Positions 8,061-16,485 of a DNA stretch of 21,540 bases are shown piece after piece. Below the pieces are notes generated by a model that was given only the letters and a program-made list of their open reading frames with translations, was not told where the DNA came from and ran no database searches. The stretch is from a virus, in IMG/VR virus record IMGVR_UViG_3300025141_000915, positions 1-21,540 of that record; one strand, given 5' to 3'. The position numbers and the translations under genes were made by a program. Within the stretch, counting starts at the first letter, position 1. Each line of letters starts with the position of its first letter.

Positions 8061-8129
8061 ATGTTTGTAGGGAGGCATGGTTATATTAATAAATGGCTAA
8101 TAGTTACAAATTTAAAGGGGTTGCATTAG
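8061..8129 (+). CDS. Possible 22-codon leader peptide with a strong ribosome-binding site
   Basis: AAGGAGAAACAATC precedes ATG at 8061. The frame encodes 22 residues (MFVGRHGYINKWLIVTNLKG...) and stops at TAG 8127-8129, 37 bases inside the next gene. The next gene's ATG (8093) has no well-spaced Shine-Dalgarno (the GGAGG at about 8071 is some 17 bases upstream). Translation of the short frame could therefore feed ribosomes to 8093 by coupling. It may instead be chance. No protein family is suggested. Confidence 0.3.
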   Translation: MFVGRHGYINKWLIVTNLKGLH

Positions 8130-8419
8130 CAACAACTGATGAAACTGCTTTATTAACAGCAGCTTCTACTGAAACTATTATTATAAGATCCATTAGAGTT
8201 ACTAACAATACTGCTAATACCCCTACAGTATCTATGGATTTATCTGATAATTCAGCCAGCACAGAATATACAATATTGAAAACTCAAATACTTTCTGCTA
8301 ATACTGCAGTTGAGATTTTAACAGTCCCTTTAGTGCTAGAAGCATCGGACAGTTTAAAAGCTACAATGAGTTCTTCAGATTCAACACATATAGGAATAAG
8401 TTATTTAGTTATTACGTGA
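8093..8419 (+). CDS. Small beta-sandwich virion protein
   Basis: 108 residues, nearly all beta-prone (Thr, Ser, Val, Ile). The layout is ALATTDETALLTAASTETIIIRSIRVTNNT, then VSMDLSDNS, then VPLVLEASDSLKATMSSSDSTHIGISYLVIT. This pattern is typical of small phage structural proteins (decoration or spike-associated beta sandwiches) found in tail clusters, and it recalls the fragment at the left edge of the window in style. The stop TGA overlaps the next gene's GTG start. Exact location in the virion is not deducible. Confidence 0.7.
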   Translation: MANSYKFKGVALATTDETALLTAASTETIIIRSIRVTNNTANTPTVSMDLSDNSASTEYTILKTQILSANTAVEILTVPLVLEASDSLKATMSSSDSTHIGISYLVIT

Positions 8420-8856
8420 TCCAATTAATTAATATACCTGTAAAAAGTTTAGATCCTGCTTGGAGTATTGTTAGAACTGATATTGCCAATGCTTTAAACA
8501 GATCTAATGGATATGCTTTAGCAGAACATATAAAGAAATGGATTAAAGAAACAAAAATGCAGTTATGGATTCTTTGGGATTCAGAAGCTGATAAGGACTC
8601 CAAATACTATGGAGTAGTGGTAACAGAAATAATACAACGACCATTAAGAAGATGTTTGAATATCAAAATTATGACAGGAAAACATCGTGAAAAATGGCAA
8701 GGTTTAATTAAGCACATAGAAGATTTTGCATGGATAAACAAATGCGATTCAATAGAATTGATTGCAAGACCAGGATGGAAAAGAGTTATGAAACCATTCG
8801 GTTATAAAGAAAGCCATGTATTATTAGAAAAACAAAAGGAGAAAAAAGAAAAATGA
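8416..8856 (+). CDS. Possible GNAT-fold protein in the virion cluster
   Basis: 146 residues, GTG start at 8416 overlapping the previous TGA. The order of elements (helix-rich N-terminus; strands QLWILWDSEAD, YYGVVVTEII and CLNIKIMTGK; helix REKWQGLIKHIEDFAWINKC; strand SIELIARPGWKRVMKPFGYKES) resembles the GNAT acyltransferase fold. The ending PGW-R-x-x-x-x-FGY is the usual GNAT C-terminal pattern. The Q/R-x-x-G-x-G/A acetyl-CoA loop is not obvious (a MTGKHREKW segment sits there). It may be a catalytically inactive structural relative of the kind found beside internal virion proteins in T7-like phages. It ends in a charged tail (KEKKEK). Function is inferred and open. Confidence 0.6.
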   Translation: MIQLINIPVKSLDPAWSIVRTDIANALNRSNGYALAEHIKKWIKETKMQLWILWDSEADKDSKYYGVVVTEIIQRPLRRCLNIKIMTGKHREKWQGLIKHIEDFAWINKCDSIELIARPGWKRVMKPFGYKESHVLLEKQKEKKEK

Positions 8857-9596
8857 GTTTTATAGGAGGAGGATCATCAGGCGGTAGCGGTGGACAAACC
8901 ACTACCATTCAACAAGCAGAACCTTATGGACCAGCACAACCTGGATTAAATCAGATTTTATCTGAAGCAGGTACAATCTATGGTCAAGGTCCATCTGCTG
9001 CAGGATATGTACCACCAACAACACAAACATTACAAGGATTAGCATCGCAAGAGCAAATAGCTAATGCTGCTAACCAACAAATATTAGGTACTATACAAGG
9101 ACAGTATACCAATCCTTTCTTATCTCCTATGATTGCACAATCTGCTCAAGATATATATTCTAATGTTGCTGGACAATTTAGTGGAGCAGGTAGAACTCCA
9201 GGAAGTCCTCTTTCACAGGCTACAGTAACAGGACAAGTTGCACAAAAAGCATTACCTTATGCATTTGGTCAACTGGAAAGAGAAAGAGGAAGACAACTTC
9301 AAACTGCTCAAAGAGTACCAAGTTTAACAGCAGTAGGAGGAGCTTTAGAAGATATACAGGCTCAACAACAAATGGCACCCCAACAAGCATTGTCTCAGTA
9401 TTATAATACTGTTGCACCAATTGCTTTTGGATTACCAACTCAACAACAAACAACACAAGCACCACCGCCTAATGCTATGGGTATGGCAGCAGGAGGAGCT
9501 ATGTCAGGAGCTGCTTTAGGTCCAATGTTAGGAATGACTGGAGGCATGGGAGCACTTATTGGTGGTGGAATGGGATTACTAGGAGGATTATTATAA
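8853..9596 (+). CDS. Internal virion/ejection protein, Gly-Gln-rich with hydrophobic C-terminus
   Basis: 247 residues, with an AAAAGGAG ribosome site upstream and an ATGA overlap with the previous gene. The N-terminus is Gly/Ser-rich (SFIGGGSSGGSGG). The middle is Gln/Ala-rich and helical, with residues 131-150 reading ALPYAFGQLERERGRQLQTA. The last 45 residues are Met/Gly/Ala/Leu-rich and hydrophobic (GMAAGGAMSGAALGPMLGM, then a Gly-Met-Leu run to the end), as in proteins that insert into the host envelope during DNA ejection. Several podoviruses carry such a protein at the start of the ejection block. The role is inferred from composition and position. Confidence 0.65.
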   Translation: MSFIGGGSSGGSGGQTTTIQQAEPYGPAQPGLNQILSEAGTIYGQGPSAAGYVPPTTQTLQGLASQEQIANAANQQILGTIQGQYTNPFLSPMIAQSAQDIYSNVAGQFSGAGRTPGSPLSQATVTGQVAQKALPYAFGQLERERGRQLQTAQRVPSLTAVGGALEDIQAQQQMAPQQALSQYYNTVAPIAFGLPTQQQTTQAPPPNAMGMAAGGAMSGAALGPMLGMTGGMGALIGGGMGLLGGLL

Positions 9597-9697
9597 TGGA
9601 ACAAATTAAAGAAATATACAAACTAGCTAAAGAACATAAAAAAATAACTATAGGCGTTATTATAGTTATTGTTATTCTTATAGCATTAATCAATTAA
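9596..9697 (+). CDS. 33-residue single-pass membrane peptide
   Basis: ATG at 9596 overlaps the preceding TAA (TAATG). The frame ends at TAA 9695-9697, followed by AAGGAAAATCA and the next ATG. The product has a charged N-terminal helix (MEQIKEIYKLAKEHKK) and a single hydrophobic stretch of about 16 residues (GVIIVIVILIALI). A Lys-rich cytoplasmic end and one TM helix suggest a small inner-membrane protein. It could be a holin-like or ejection-associated peptide. The perfect fit between the two neighbouring genes argues that it is real. Function is unknown. Confidence 0.6.
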   Translation: MEQIKEIYKLAKEHKKITIGVIIVIVILIALIN

Positions 9698-9706
9698 GGA
9701 AAATCA

Positions 9707-10891
9707 ATGCCAAGTAGCGGTGGTAGCGTCTCAGACGCACCTGTAAATAAAGTTGTAGATGGCAAAAGCCATTACCTAGCTTACATTACACCTGATGAAG
9801 GAAAATCTTTAGTAGATCAAGGTGGTAAAGAAGTTGTAACCAATTCAGGTATACCAGCTTATCCACCAAGAGATCAAAGCTATTCTCCTTCTGAAAGTTA
9901 TGGAGGACCAGATAGAGGTGATGTAGGTGGACCTTCAGGCGGCAATGACGGCAATGGCGGCAATGGCGGTGATGATAGACAGACTCATTCACCTCATGCA
10001 GATACACCAACACAAATTACAAATCAAGAACAACTTGATCGAGAAGCAAGAGCACGTCAATTTGATTATGAAAGTGACGCTGCAGGTCAAGGTCAAATAA
10101 CATCTAATAACTATAATGCAGAAACTGGAACTTTTGATGTTCAACAAACAACAGGAACTATATCAGCTGCAGATTATCAAAAATCTAATTTAGAAGCCTA
10201 TTTAAACTCAGGAGAAGTAAGCGATAAAGATAAAATAAATACATTAAACCAATTACAAGCTATACAAAATTCACAATTAGTTGGAACCAAACAGGGAACA
10301 GGTGATGTTCAGGCTAAAGATTTTGTTATGGATAATTTATCTTCTTCGCTAGATTATGTAAAAGGTCAAACAAAATACAGTAAATATACTTCCAGTATTA
10401 ATGAAGATACAGCCCAAACTTTTGAAGATCAATTTAGAAATAATCCATTAGATACAGTAGTTAAATCTGGCGGAGTTCTAATGACAATGGGTAAAGGTTT
10501 ACACGATAAATATAAAAATAAACAAGCCATGAATATATTGGGTTATACAGGAGATGTATATAATCCAAGAACAGGTGATTATGGAGAAGGTGGAAATAGA
10601 ATGCTTACTGGTGGAGCTACACCTAGTGAAAGAGAAGCTATGACACAATTAGCTCCCGCTGCTCCCTATATAGCTTCAGGTACAGGACAACCTGCTTCAG
10701 TTGCAGCTGCATGGTATGCAAATTTAGGACAAGGGACACAAGGATTTAACTTTCATTCAGCTTATGCTAACGCAAAGGCTAAAGTAGCACAGACACTTGG
10801 TAATCCTGGTTCAGTAGGACAATTGGCAGTTAATCAAAGTCCGTTTTACAATTGGTTAAAAGACAACAGTTTAAATAAAGGAATATTATAA
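9707..10891 (+). CDS. Probable internal virion protein (394 aa), Gly/Asn-rich N-terminus
   Basis: 394 residues with an AAGGAAAA ribosome site. The first 120 residues are low complexity: Ser/Pro/Gly-rich, including a SGGNDGNGGNGGDD stretch. The remainder is mostly helical and polar (NTLNQLQAIQNSQLVG, SVAAAWYANLGQG, FHSAYANAKAKVAQTLGN). No catalytic motif or membrane segment stands out. It shares an A with the next start (TAATG). Placement between two ejection-type proteins suggests an internal virion protein. I do not recognise a named family. Confidence 0.6.
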   Translation: MPSSGGSVSDAPVNKVVDGKSHYLAYITPDEGKSLVDQGGKEVVTNSGIPAYPPRDQSYSPSESYGGPDRGDVGGPSGGNDGNGGNGGDDRQTHSPHADTPTQITNQEQLDREARARQFDYESDAAGQGQITSNNYNAETGTFDVQQTTGTISAADYQKSNLEAYLNSGEVSDKDKINTLNQLQAIQNSQLVGTKQGTGDVQAKDFVMDNLSSSLDYVKGQTKYSKYTSSINEDTAQTFEDQFRNNPLDTVVKSGGVLMTMGKGLHDKYKNKQAMNILGYTGDVYNPRTGDYGEGGNRMLTGGATPSEREAMTQLAPAAPYIASGTGQPASVAAAWYANLGQGTQGFNFHSAYANAKAKVAQTLGNPGSVGQLAVNQSPFYNWLKDNSLNKGIL

Positions 10892-12147
10892 TGGGTTTAT
10901 TAGACACATGGCAAGAATGGAAAAATAGATATAGTCAAAATAAAGAAGATAGAGAATCATTACAAATAGCTGGTGGTAGACCTGGACTTAGAATAGGTAT
11001 GCAGGGCTATCAAGCTCCTGATAATGCTTATACAGGATTAATGCCAGATACAAAAAATAGACTAGGACAAATTACTCAAAAAGGAACTTATGATCAAGCT
11101 CCTAAAGGTCCAGCAAAAGATAGATTAGGTAGACCATATCCAAAAGATGCACAAGGAAATCTTATAACACCTGGTACTAGAGCTACAGCTTTAGCAAAAA
11201 AACAAACACCTGATGCACCAACTAATACAGTATATAAAGATGATATTATGCGAGGTGGAGCTGGAACTAAACAAGGAGAAGATCCTAGTTGGTGGCAAGG
11301 ACTAGCTAATAAGTTTAATTCTAAATTCAACATGGCTGATGCTGTAGCATCTTGGAAAGAAAAAGGTGGTTTTGAAGGTCTTATGGCTAACCCTGCATTT
11401 ACAATGGGATTAGCATTCATGCAAGCTGGAGCTGAAGGTAAAACTTTAGGATCTGGTGCATTAAATAATGTAATGAAAGCAGCAGGTATATCTTCTCATT
11501 ATAAACAAATATTAAAAGACAGAGAACAAGCTCCTATTGAAGTTACAGCAACAGATGTTGCAGAAGTTAAATCTTTATTACAATCAATGGATATATCTGG
11601 TCCTAGTAATGCAGAAAAATTCTTGGGTTTTCTTAAAGGTGAAAGGAAAATGGAATTCAAATGGGATTTAGCATCAGAAGAAATAGCTGTTGAATTACAG
11701 AAAGAAATTAAAAAATTAAAGGAAAACAAAAAACCAGGTGCACCTGAAGTTGTATACGATACAACAAAAAAACTTCAAATTCTTAAGCGTATGTTTGACA
11801 AAGGTAGATTTAAGAAAAAAGGTGGTACTTGGTTTACAGATTCTACATTACAAACTACACAAGAAATTCCAACGCTGGACAGCAATAAACCTAAAATTAA
11901 TAAAAAAAATCCATTAAAAGGCTACGTAGGTTTTGCTCAAGGTGGTCAAATACAAGAAGGACAACATGCAATCGTAGGAGAAGGTGGACCAGAGTATTTC
12001 CTACCAAAAGAATCAGGCAAGATATTATCCAATGACGACTCAAGAATATTTGCTATGCTATTAGCAGCAAATCCACAATTACAACAAGTATCCAGAACTA
12101 GATCTGAGAAGATTCTCAGAAATAGATTCCCTGAATATTTCGAATAA
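10891..12147 (+). CDS. Internal virion protein with tape-measure-type C-terminal motif (418 aa)
   Basis: 418 residues. The N-terminal half is Gly/Gln/Pro/Lys-rich (GLLDTWQEWKNRY, TKNRLGQITQKGTYDQAPKG). A central part (about 155-180) has WKEKGGFEGLMANPAF, followed by helices. Residues 350-372 read AQGGQIQEGQHAIVGEGGPE and continue with YFLP. The GG-x-x-x-x-G-x-x-A-x-VGE-x-GPE-x-x-x-P pattern is characteristic of the C-termini of many phage tape measure proteins. The protein is too short to be a long-tail ruler and no other long-tail gene is nearby. I read it as an ejection protein that borrowed, or shares ancestry with, the tape-measure tail domain. It ends with a basic segment (RTRSEKILRNRFPEYFE). 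Confidence 0.62.
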   Translation: MGLLDTWQEWKNRYSQNKEDRESLQIAGGRPGLRIGMQGYQAPDNAYTGLMPDTKNRLGQITQKGTYDQAPKGPAKDRLGRPYPKDAQGNLITPGTRATALAKKQTPDAPTNTVYKDDIMRGGAGTKQGEDPSWWQGLANKFNSKFNMADAVASWKEKGGFEGLMANPAFTMGLAFMQAGAEGKTLGSGALNNVMKAAGISSHYKQILKDREQAPIEVTATDVAEVKSLLQSMDISGPSNAEKFLGFLKGERKMEFKWDLASEEIAVELQKEIKKLKENKKPGAPEVVYDTTKKLQILKRMFDKGRFKKKGGTWFTDSTLQTTQEIPTLDSNKPKINKKNPLKGYVGFAQGGQIQEGQHAIVGEGGPEYFLPKESGKILSNDDSRIFAMLLAANPQLQQVSRTRSEKILRNRFPEYFE

Positions 12148-12166
12148 CAATTAACAAATAAACATT

Positions 12167-13009
12167 ATGATTAAAAGATTCATCATCAGAGGTGTATCTA
12201 AAAGGTTTACTGGAGTTAAGAAAGTTGCTCCATCTAAACCTGATAAACCAAAAGCAATAATTAAACAAAAAAAAAGACAATTATTTAGATATGATCCTAA
12301 AAAAAAATCAATATTTGGTATACAACCTCCATTTGATCCATCACATCCAGGAATTAAAGACTTAACTCTTAAAGCAGGTAGAACTACAGAAACTGCAACT
12401 TTTCTCAGAAAGAGAAAAGAAGTAAGAACAAAAGTTGCACAGCATATTAAAATCAGAAAAGCAAAAGGAGAAAAACTTTTCAAAAAAACCACTGTTTGGT
12501 CTAAACCTCCTACTAGACTACAACCAAGTCCACCAAAAATAACAGTTATTAAAAGAACTAAATTTGGAAAACAAGTTAAAAAATTTACTGATCAAGCATT
12601 AACTAAAGAATTTGGTATAGCTCAAAAAACAGGTTTAATCCGTGCTAAAAAATTAGGTAAAAAATTAAATATTGGTATTGGTGGAGTTGTTAAAGGACCA
12701 AAAATAAAACCTTCTAAACTTAAACCTGGGTTTTTTACTTCTGAAGAAAGCGAATCAATGAAGGGATTAACCTCAATGAGATTTGCTAAAAGAAAAGGTT
12801 TACCTAGTGAACCAAGAGAAGGTTTTGATCCATTTCATAGTGTAAGTAAAATATTATCAAAAGGCAAAACTCAAGAAATAAAAGGTGGAACTACGTTTAT
12901 AGAAAGACTAACTCATCCTAAAACTAGAAAAACTTCCTTCTTTGCTAGAAAGAAATTTTATACTGATCCTAAATGGGATATATGGAAGAAAAAACTTACT
13001 AAAAAGTAA
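12167..13009 (+). CDS. Highly basic protein in the ejection block (280 aa)
   Basis: 280 residues, dominated by Lys and Arg over its whole length (examples: KAIIKQKKRQLF near 29-40, RKRKEVRTKVAQHIKIRKAKGEK near 81-103, RKTSFFARKKFY near 256-267), with few acidic residues. No membrane helix or recognised domain is visible. The start has no clear Shine-Dalgarno. ATG at 12167 is the first in frame and lies 19 bases after the previous stop. It ends immediately before the 1093-residue protein (TAA then ATG). A DNA-contacting internal virion protein or scaffold for the ejection proteins is plausible from charge and location, but not shown. Confidence 0.62.
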   Translation: MIKRFIIRGVSKRFTGVKKVAPSKPDKPKAIIKQKKRQLFRYDPKKKSIFGIQPPFDPSHPGIKDLTLKAGRTTETATFLRKRKEVRTKVAQHIKIRKAKGEKLFKKTTVWSKPPTRLQPSPPKITVIKRTKFGKQVKKFTDQALTKEFGIAQKTGLIRAKKLGKKLNIGIGGVVKGPKIKPSKLKPGFFTSEESESMKGLTSMRFAKRKGLPSEPREGFDPFHSVSKILSKGKTQEIKGGTTFIERLTHPKTRKTSFFARKKFYTDPKWDIWKKKLTKK

Positions 13010-16000
13010 ATGGCTAATGATATCAATGTTAATGAATTCAAACTTAGAGATCCAGTTCGTTCAATACCTGATGGTTTAAAAGAACCAGTCAAGGATGCAA
13101 CGCCTGGATTTTTCCAGTCTCTAAGGAACCCCTATCATTTAATGTTAGAGGAATCCTTACCTGCATCTTTCTATCAATGGATAACAGGTAACACTAAAAA
13201 GAAACAAGCACAGGAAGCATTAGAATGGATAAGAAATAATCCAGATCAACAAGGATCTAAAATCTACCAGGAAGCTGAACGTAAATTAAAACGATTTGGT
13301 TATCTATTGGAAGAAGGCTCTCTATCAATAGACTTTAAGGAAATTGGTAATATGATTAAAGCCAATCCTAAGATGTTTGGTGCGGAATTAGTTAATATGT
13401 TAATGGCAGATCCATGGCTTATGGTTATGCCTCTTGGATGGCACAGGTTAGGTAGAGGTGTCGTTAATGCTATTAGATTAAAAAGAGCTAAGAATCTTAG
13501 TATGACTACAGTATCAGCAAAAAAAGCTGATAACATGGCTGATATAAAAGTTGGAGCCATAGCTACTCTTGGATTACCTTTTGTATTTTCAACTACATGG
13601 CAACTTGGAGAGGATAGAACATTAGATCCTAAAAGAGTTGGTATTGAAACTACATTAGGTGCAACAGCAGGAGCTTTAATATCTGTAGGTTTTGCAGGAA
13701 TGAGAGGAATAGCTCAAAGAATGACTGGACTTCATCCATCTAAAATTACAGAAATTCAAAGCAAAGTTTTAGCAAAACATGGAGCTGATCCTAAAAAATT
13801 AGCAAAATTATTAGATCCTAATGAGAATGGTATCTATCGTTCAGTAGATGATCTTGTTGAAGAAATCAAAGTACAATATAAAACTATATTAAATCCTGAT
13901 AAATTTGATGATATTAAAGCAGATATGACTGCAGCATTAAGAACTATCAATGAAAATGCTAAAGATATGTCTATTAATGCAGCACTTAAAACTGGTGGCT
14001 CTCTTGCTGCTATAGGTGCTACTGCACAATTCTTAACAGCAGAAGATGAAAAATTATTAGCAACAGCTAAAGGTGCGGGAGCTGGTGCAGCAGTATATTT
14101 GGCAGGTAGATTTCTTGTTAGTAGACTTAAGCAAATGCCTAAAGATTTCGATGCAGCTGCTATATCAGCAGAAGCAACATTAGATGCAGCTAAATTTAGT
14201 ACAGTTAAATTAAACTCTGCTGCATATGAATTAGCTAATAAAATTAAATTAATGATTCCTGATGCTATAGATGCAAGAAAATTATTATTTTATTATTTAA
14301 CTAGAGCTAAAGTAGATAGAAAAACATTTCAATACAATAGTAAATTAAAACCAATATCCATAAATGAATTAAAAAAAATAGATCCTAAATTACCAGAAGC
14401 TGCTGAAGCTATTAGAAAAGTTTTTGATAGTTTTGAATCAACTTTTGGTCAACATGCTAAAGATGGTGGTCAATTAATTTTTAATAAAAGAGCTAATTAT
14501 CTTCCTTTATTATGGGCACATTATAATCCTCAACTACAACCATTTAGATTTGTTAGAGATTTTGACAAAACTATAACTGGTCCATCAGGTAAATTTCAAT
14601 TTGCTAAACGTGGTGTATTTGGAGATATTAATGCAGGACTTCAAAAAGGATTTAAAATCAAGCTAGGGTTTGATGATCCTGTAGAATTAATTAAAATATA
14701 TGGTAACGCAGCGGGCAAAGCATTATCTACTAGATCTTTAATTAGAAGTTTAGAAACCTCAAAAATAGCAGGATCCCCCCTTCTTATTAGAAAAGGTCAA
14801 GCACCCATCAATCAAAACTATATACAATTTAAACATCCTTATTTTGAAGGTAAAGATGGATTTCCTTATATTCATAAGGGAATGGAAAAATCATTAAGAA
14901 TGGTTTTTGATGCTACTGATGAAGCTCCTTTTATGTCAGCACTCTTTACTACTAACTTAATGATGAAGAGATTAGCTGTAGGATTTTCATTCTTTCATGC
15001 AGGAGCACTTGTTGAAAGTATGTGGTTTGCTGGAGTTAAACCTAAATTTATTGGTAAAGTATTAAATCCAAGATCTAAAGCAGAATTAGAAAAACTAATT
15101 AGTGATCCTAAAACTTATAGTAAACAATTTCCTTCTACCTTACCTAAAGATTTTATTGGACCACCTCTTCCTAATGCAATAGAATTTTTAGAACAAAATG
15201 GTTTTAGAGATGTTATACAATTTGCTAGAGGAACAGGATTACAAATATCAACACCTGAAGATATAGGATTTGATAGATTTTATTATAACTTAAGAGGAAT
15301 TGATACTGCATTAAAAAGACACTTTGGTATTTCTACTGGTGGTAAAGCAGAAAAAGTATTTAGATGGTTTGATACTATCACTTGGGACAGAGTATTTACA
15401 CAAGCTAAACTACATACATTTTTATCAGTTTTAAATAAAAATACTATCTTAGGTAAACCTAATGCTATGAAGATTATGCCTGGTGATAGTCAGGCACGTA
15501 TTTATCAAAAAGCTACACAAGCATCACAATTTGCAAACGATGCATTTGGTGGACAAAACTGGGAACACATAGCGAACAGGATACAAACTCCTTGGCTTAA
15601 AAGTATAATGCAAACTACCTTTGCACCTGGCTCTAGAGGCTATATGCAATTGCTAATGTTTGCTCCAGACTGGACAATATCTAATATAAGAATTATTGCA
15701 AAATCATTACCTGCATTTGAATCTGATCCAGGTCTAAGAAGAATGTATCAGTTTTATTTTGCAAAGGCTGCATTAACATACGCAGCTGCAGGATCTGTTT
15801 TAAACTATATATTTAGTGGACACTCTATTTTAGAGAATACAGATCCAACTAGAATTGACTTAGGAGATGGTGAAGTACTTACTTTCTCTAAACAGTTAAT
15901 GGAACCTTTCCATTGGATAACAGCTCCACAGGCTACTGGTCTTAAAAAGATGGGATCATTACCCAGGGTAGTTATAGAAACATTAACAAACAAACAATAC

Positions 16001-16291
16001 CTAACTACTAAGTGGAGTCCAAACATCACTAAGAAAGATGATGAAGCTATTGAGAAGGGTTTAAAGATAGGTGGTCATGTTGGTAGGAGATTCTTACCTA
16101 TATGGTTACAAACAGCATCACAAAATGTTGCTGAAGGCTTAAAACGAGATGGGCTTAGTGCCGATCTTGCAGCCGATACAGCAGTAGATTTTGTACTAGG
16201 ACAACTTGGTCATCCTAGATATAAAGGACCAAGAACATCACAATATAAAATGAAAGGATTAGTAAGGTCTCCTTACGAAACATTATTTTAA
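13010..16291 (+). CDS. Large internal virion protein / DNA-ejection protein (1093 aa)
   Basis: The largest gene of the window. The N-terminus (about 30-110) is amphipathic and rich in aromatic residues (PGFFQSLRNPYHLMLEESL, FYQWITGN). Several hydrophobic or small-residue stretches follow: about 183-197 (TLGLPFVFSTTW), 214-230 (Ala/Gly-rich), 323-342, 353-372 (AKGAGAGAAVYLAGRFLVSR), 652-675 (AVGFSFFHAGALVESMWFAG) and 920-936 (ALTYAAAGSVLNYIF). Helical, polar sections separate them. Such a mix is expected for a large ejected protein that forms a trans-envelope channel, as with T7 gp16 or its pelagiphage counterparts. I see no clear transglycosylase catalytic motif in it. Its TAA overlaps the next ATG. 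Identification is from size, composition and position. Confidence 0.65.
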   Translation: MANDINVNEFKLRDPVRSIPDGLKEPVKDATPGFFQSLRNPYHLMLEESLPASFYQWITGNTKKKQAQEALEWIRNNPDQQGSKIYQEAERKLKRFGYLLEEGSLSIDFKEIGNMIKANPKMFGAELVNMLMADPWLMVMPLGWHRLGRGVVNAIRLKRAKNLSMTTVSAKKADNMADIKVGAIATLGLPFVFSTTWQLGEDRTLDPKRVGIETTLGATAGALISVGFAGMRGIAQRMTGLHPSKITEIQSKVLAKHGADPKKLAKLLDPNENGIYRSVDDLVEEIKVQYKTILNPDKFDDIKADMTAALRTINENAKDMSINAALKTGGSLAAIGATAQFLTAEDEKLLATAKGAGAGAAVYLAGRFLVSRLKQMPKDFDAAAISAEATLDAAKFSTVKLNSAAYELANKIKLMIPDAIDARKLLFYYLTRAKVDRKTFQYNSKLKPISINELKKIDPKLPEAAEAIRKVFDSFESTFGQHAKDGGQLIFNKRANYLPLLWAHYNPQLQPFRFVRDFDKTITGPSGKFQFAKRGVFGDINAGLQKGFKIKLGFDDPVELIKIYGNAAGKALSTRSLIRSLETSKIAGSPLLIRKGQAPINQNYIQFKHPYFEGKDGFPYIHKGMEKSLRMVFDATDEAPFMSALFTTNLMMKRLAVGFSFFHAGALVESMWFAGVKPKFIGKVLNPRSKAELEKLISDPKTYSKQFPSTLPKDFIGPPLPNAIEFLEQNGFRDVIQFARGTGLQISTPEDIGFDRFYYNLRGIDTALKRHFGISTGGKAEKVFRWFDTITWDRVFTQAKLHTFLSVLNKNTILGKPNAMKIMPGDSQARIYQKATQASQFANDAFGGQNWEHIANRIQTPWLKSIMQTTFAPGSRGYMQLLMFAPDWTISNIRIIAKSLPAFESDPGLRRMYQFYFAKAALTYAAAGSVLNYIFSGHSILENTDPTRIDLGDGEVLTFSKQLMEPFHWITAPQATGLKKMGSLPRVVIETLTNKQYLTTKWSPNITKKDDEAIEKGLKIGGHVGRRFLPIWLQTASQNVAEGLKRDGLSADLAADTAVDFVLGQLGHPRYKGPRTSQYKMKGLVRSPYETLF

Positions 16292-16485
16292 TGAGCAGAC
16301 ATACAGAAAATAAAGAAGAAATTCTTAAAATATATGGTGAATTAAAGGTTATTAATACTAAATTAGATAATCACGTTTGCCATTTAGCTAAACGAATTGA
16401 TACAATATATAAGATTATATGGGCTGTTAGTTTTATGGCGTTAGGAAACCTAATGTGGGTGGTTAAAAGCATATTAGTTTCATAA
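16291..16485 (+). CDS. Coil-TM small membrane protein (XhlA/holin-accessory-like)
   Basis: 64 residues. Residues 1-40 form a polar helix with heptad spacing (EEILKIYGELKVINTKLDNHVCHL), followed by one hydrophobic helix (IYKIIWAVSFMALGNLMWVV, about 41-60) and a short tail. This cytoplasmic coil followed by a single TM segment is the layout of haemolysin XhlA-type and related phage lysis accessory proteins. It starts and ends with TAATG overlaps and lies upstream of the lysozyme gene, which fits a lysis role. A general membrane anchor for virion assembly cannot be excluded. Confidence 0.55.
   Translation: MSRHTENKEEILKIYGELKVINTKLDNHVCHLAKRIDTIYKIIWAVSFMALGNLMWVVKSILVS

Noticed and set aside
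9940-9975. Short GGCAATGGC-type repeats as a CRISPR-like or regulatory array.
   Set aside because: They are in-frame Gly-Asn-Asp codon repeats of a low-complexity protein segment, too short and without spacers.
12151-12492. 113-codon minus-strand open frame with hydrophobic segments.
   Set aside because: It is the complement of the Lys-rich plus-strand gene (AAA/AAG become TTT/CTT, hence Phe/Leu), which creates false membrane helices.
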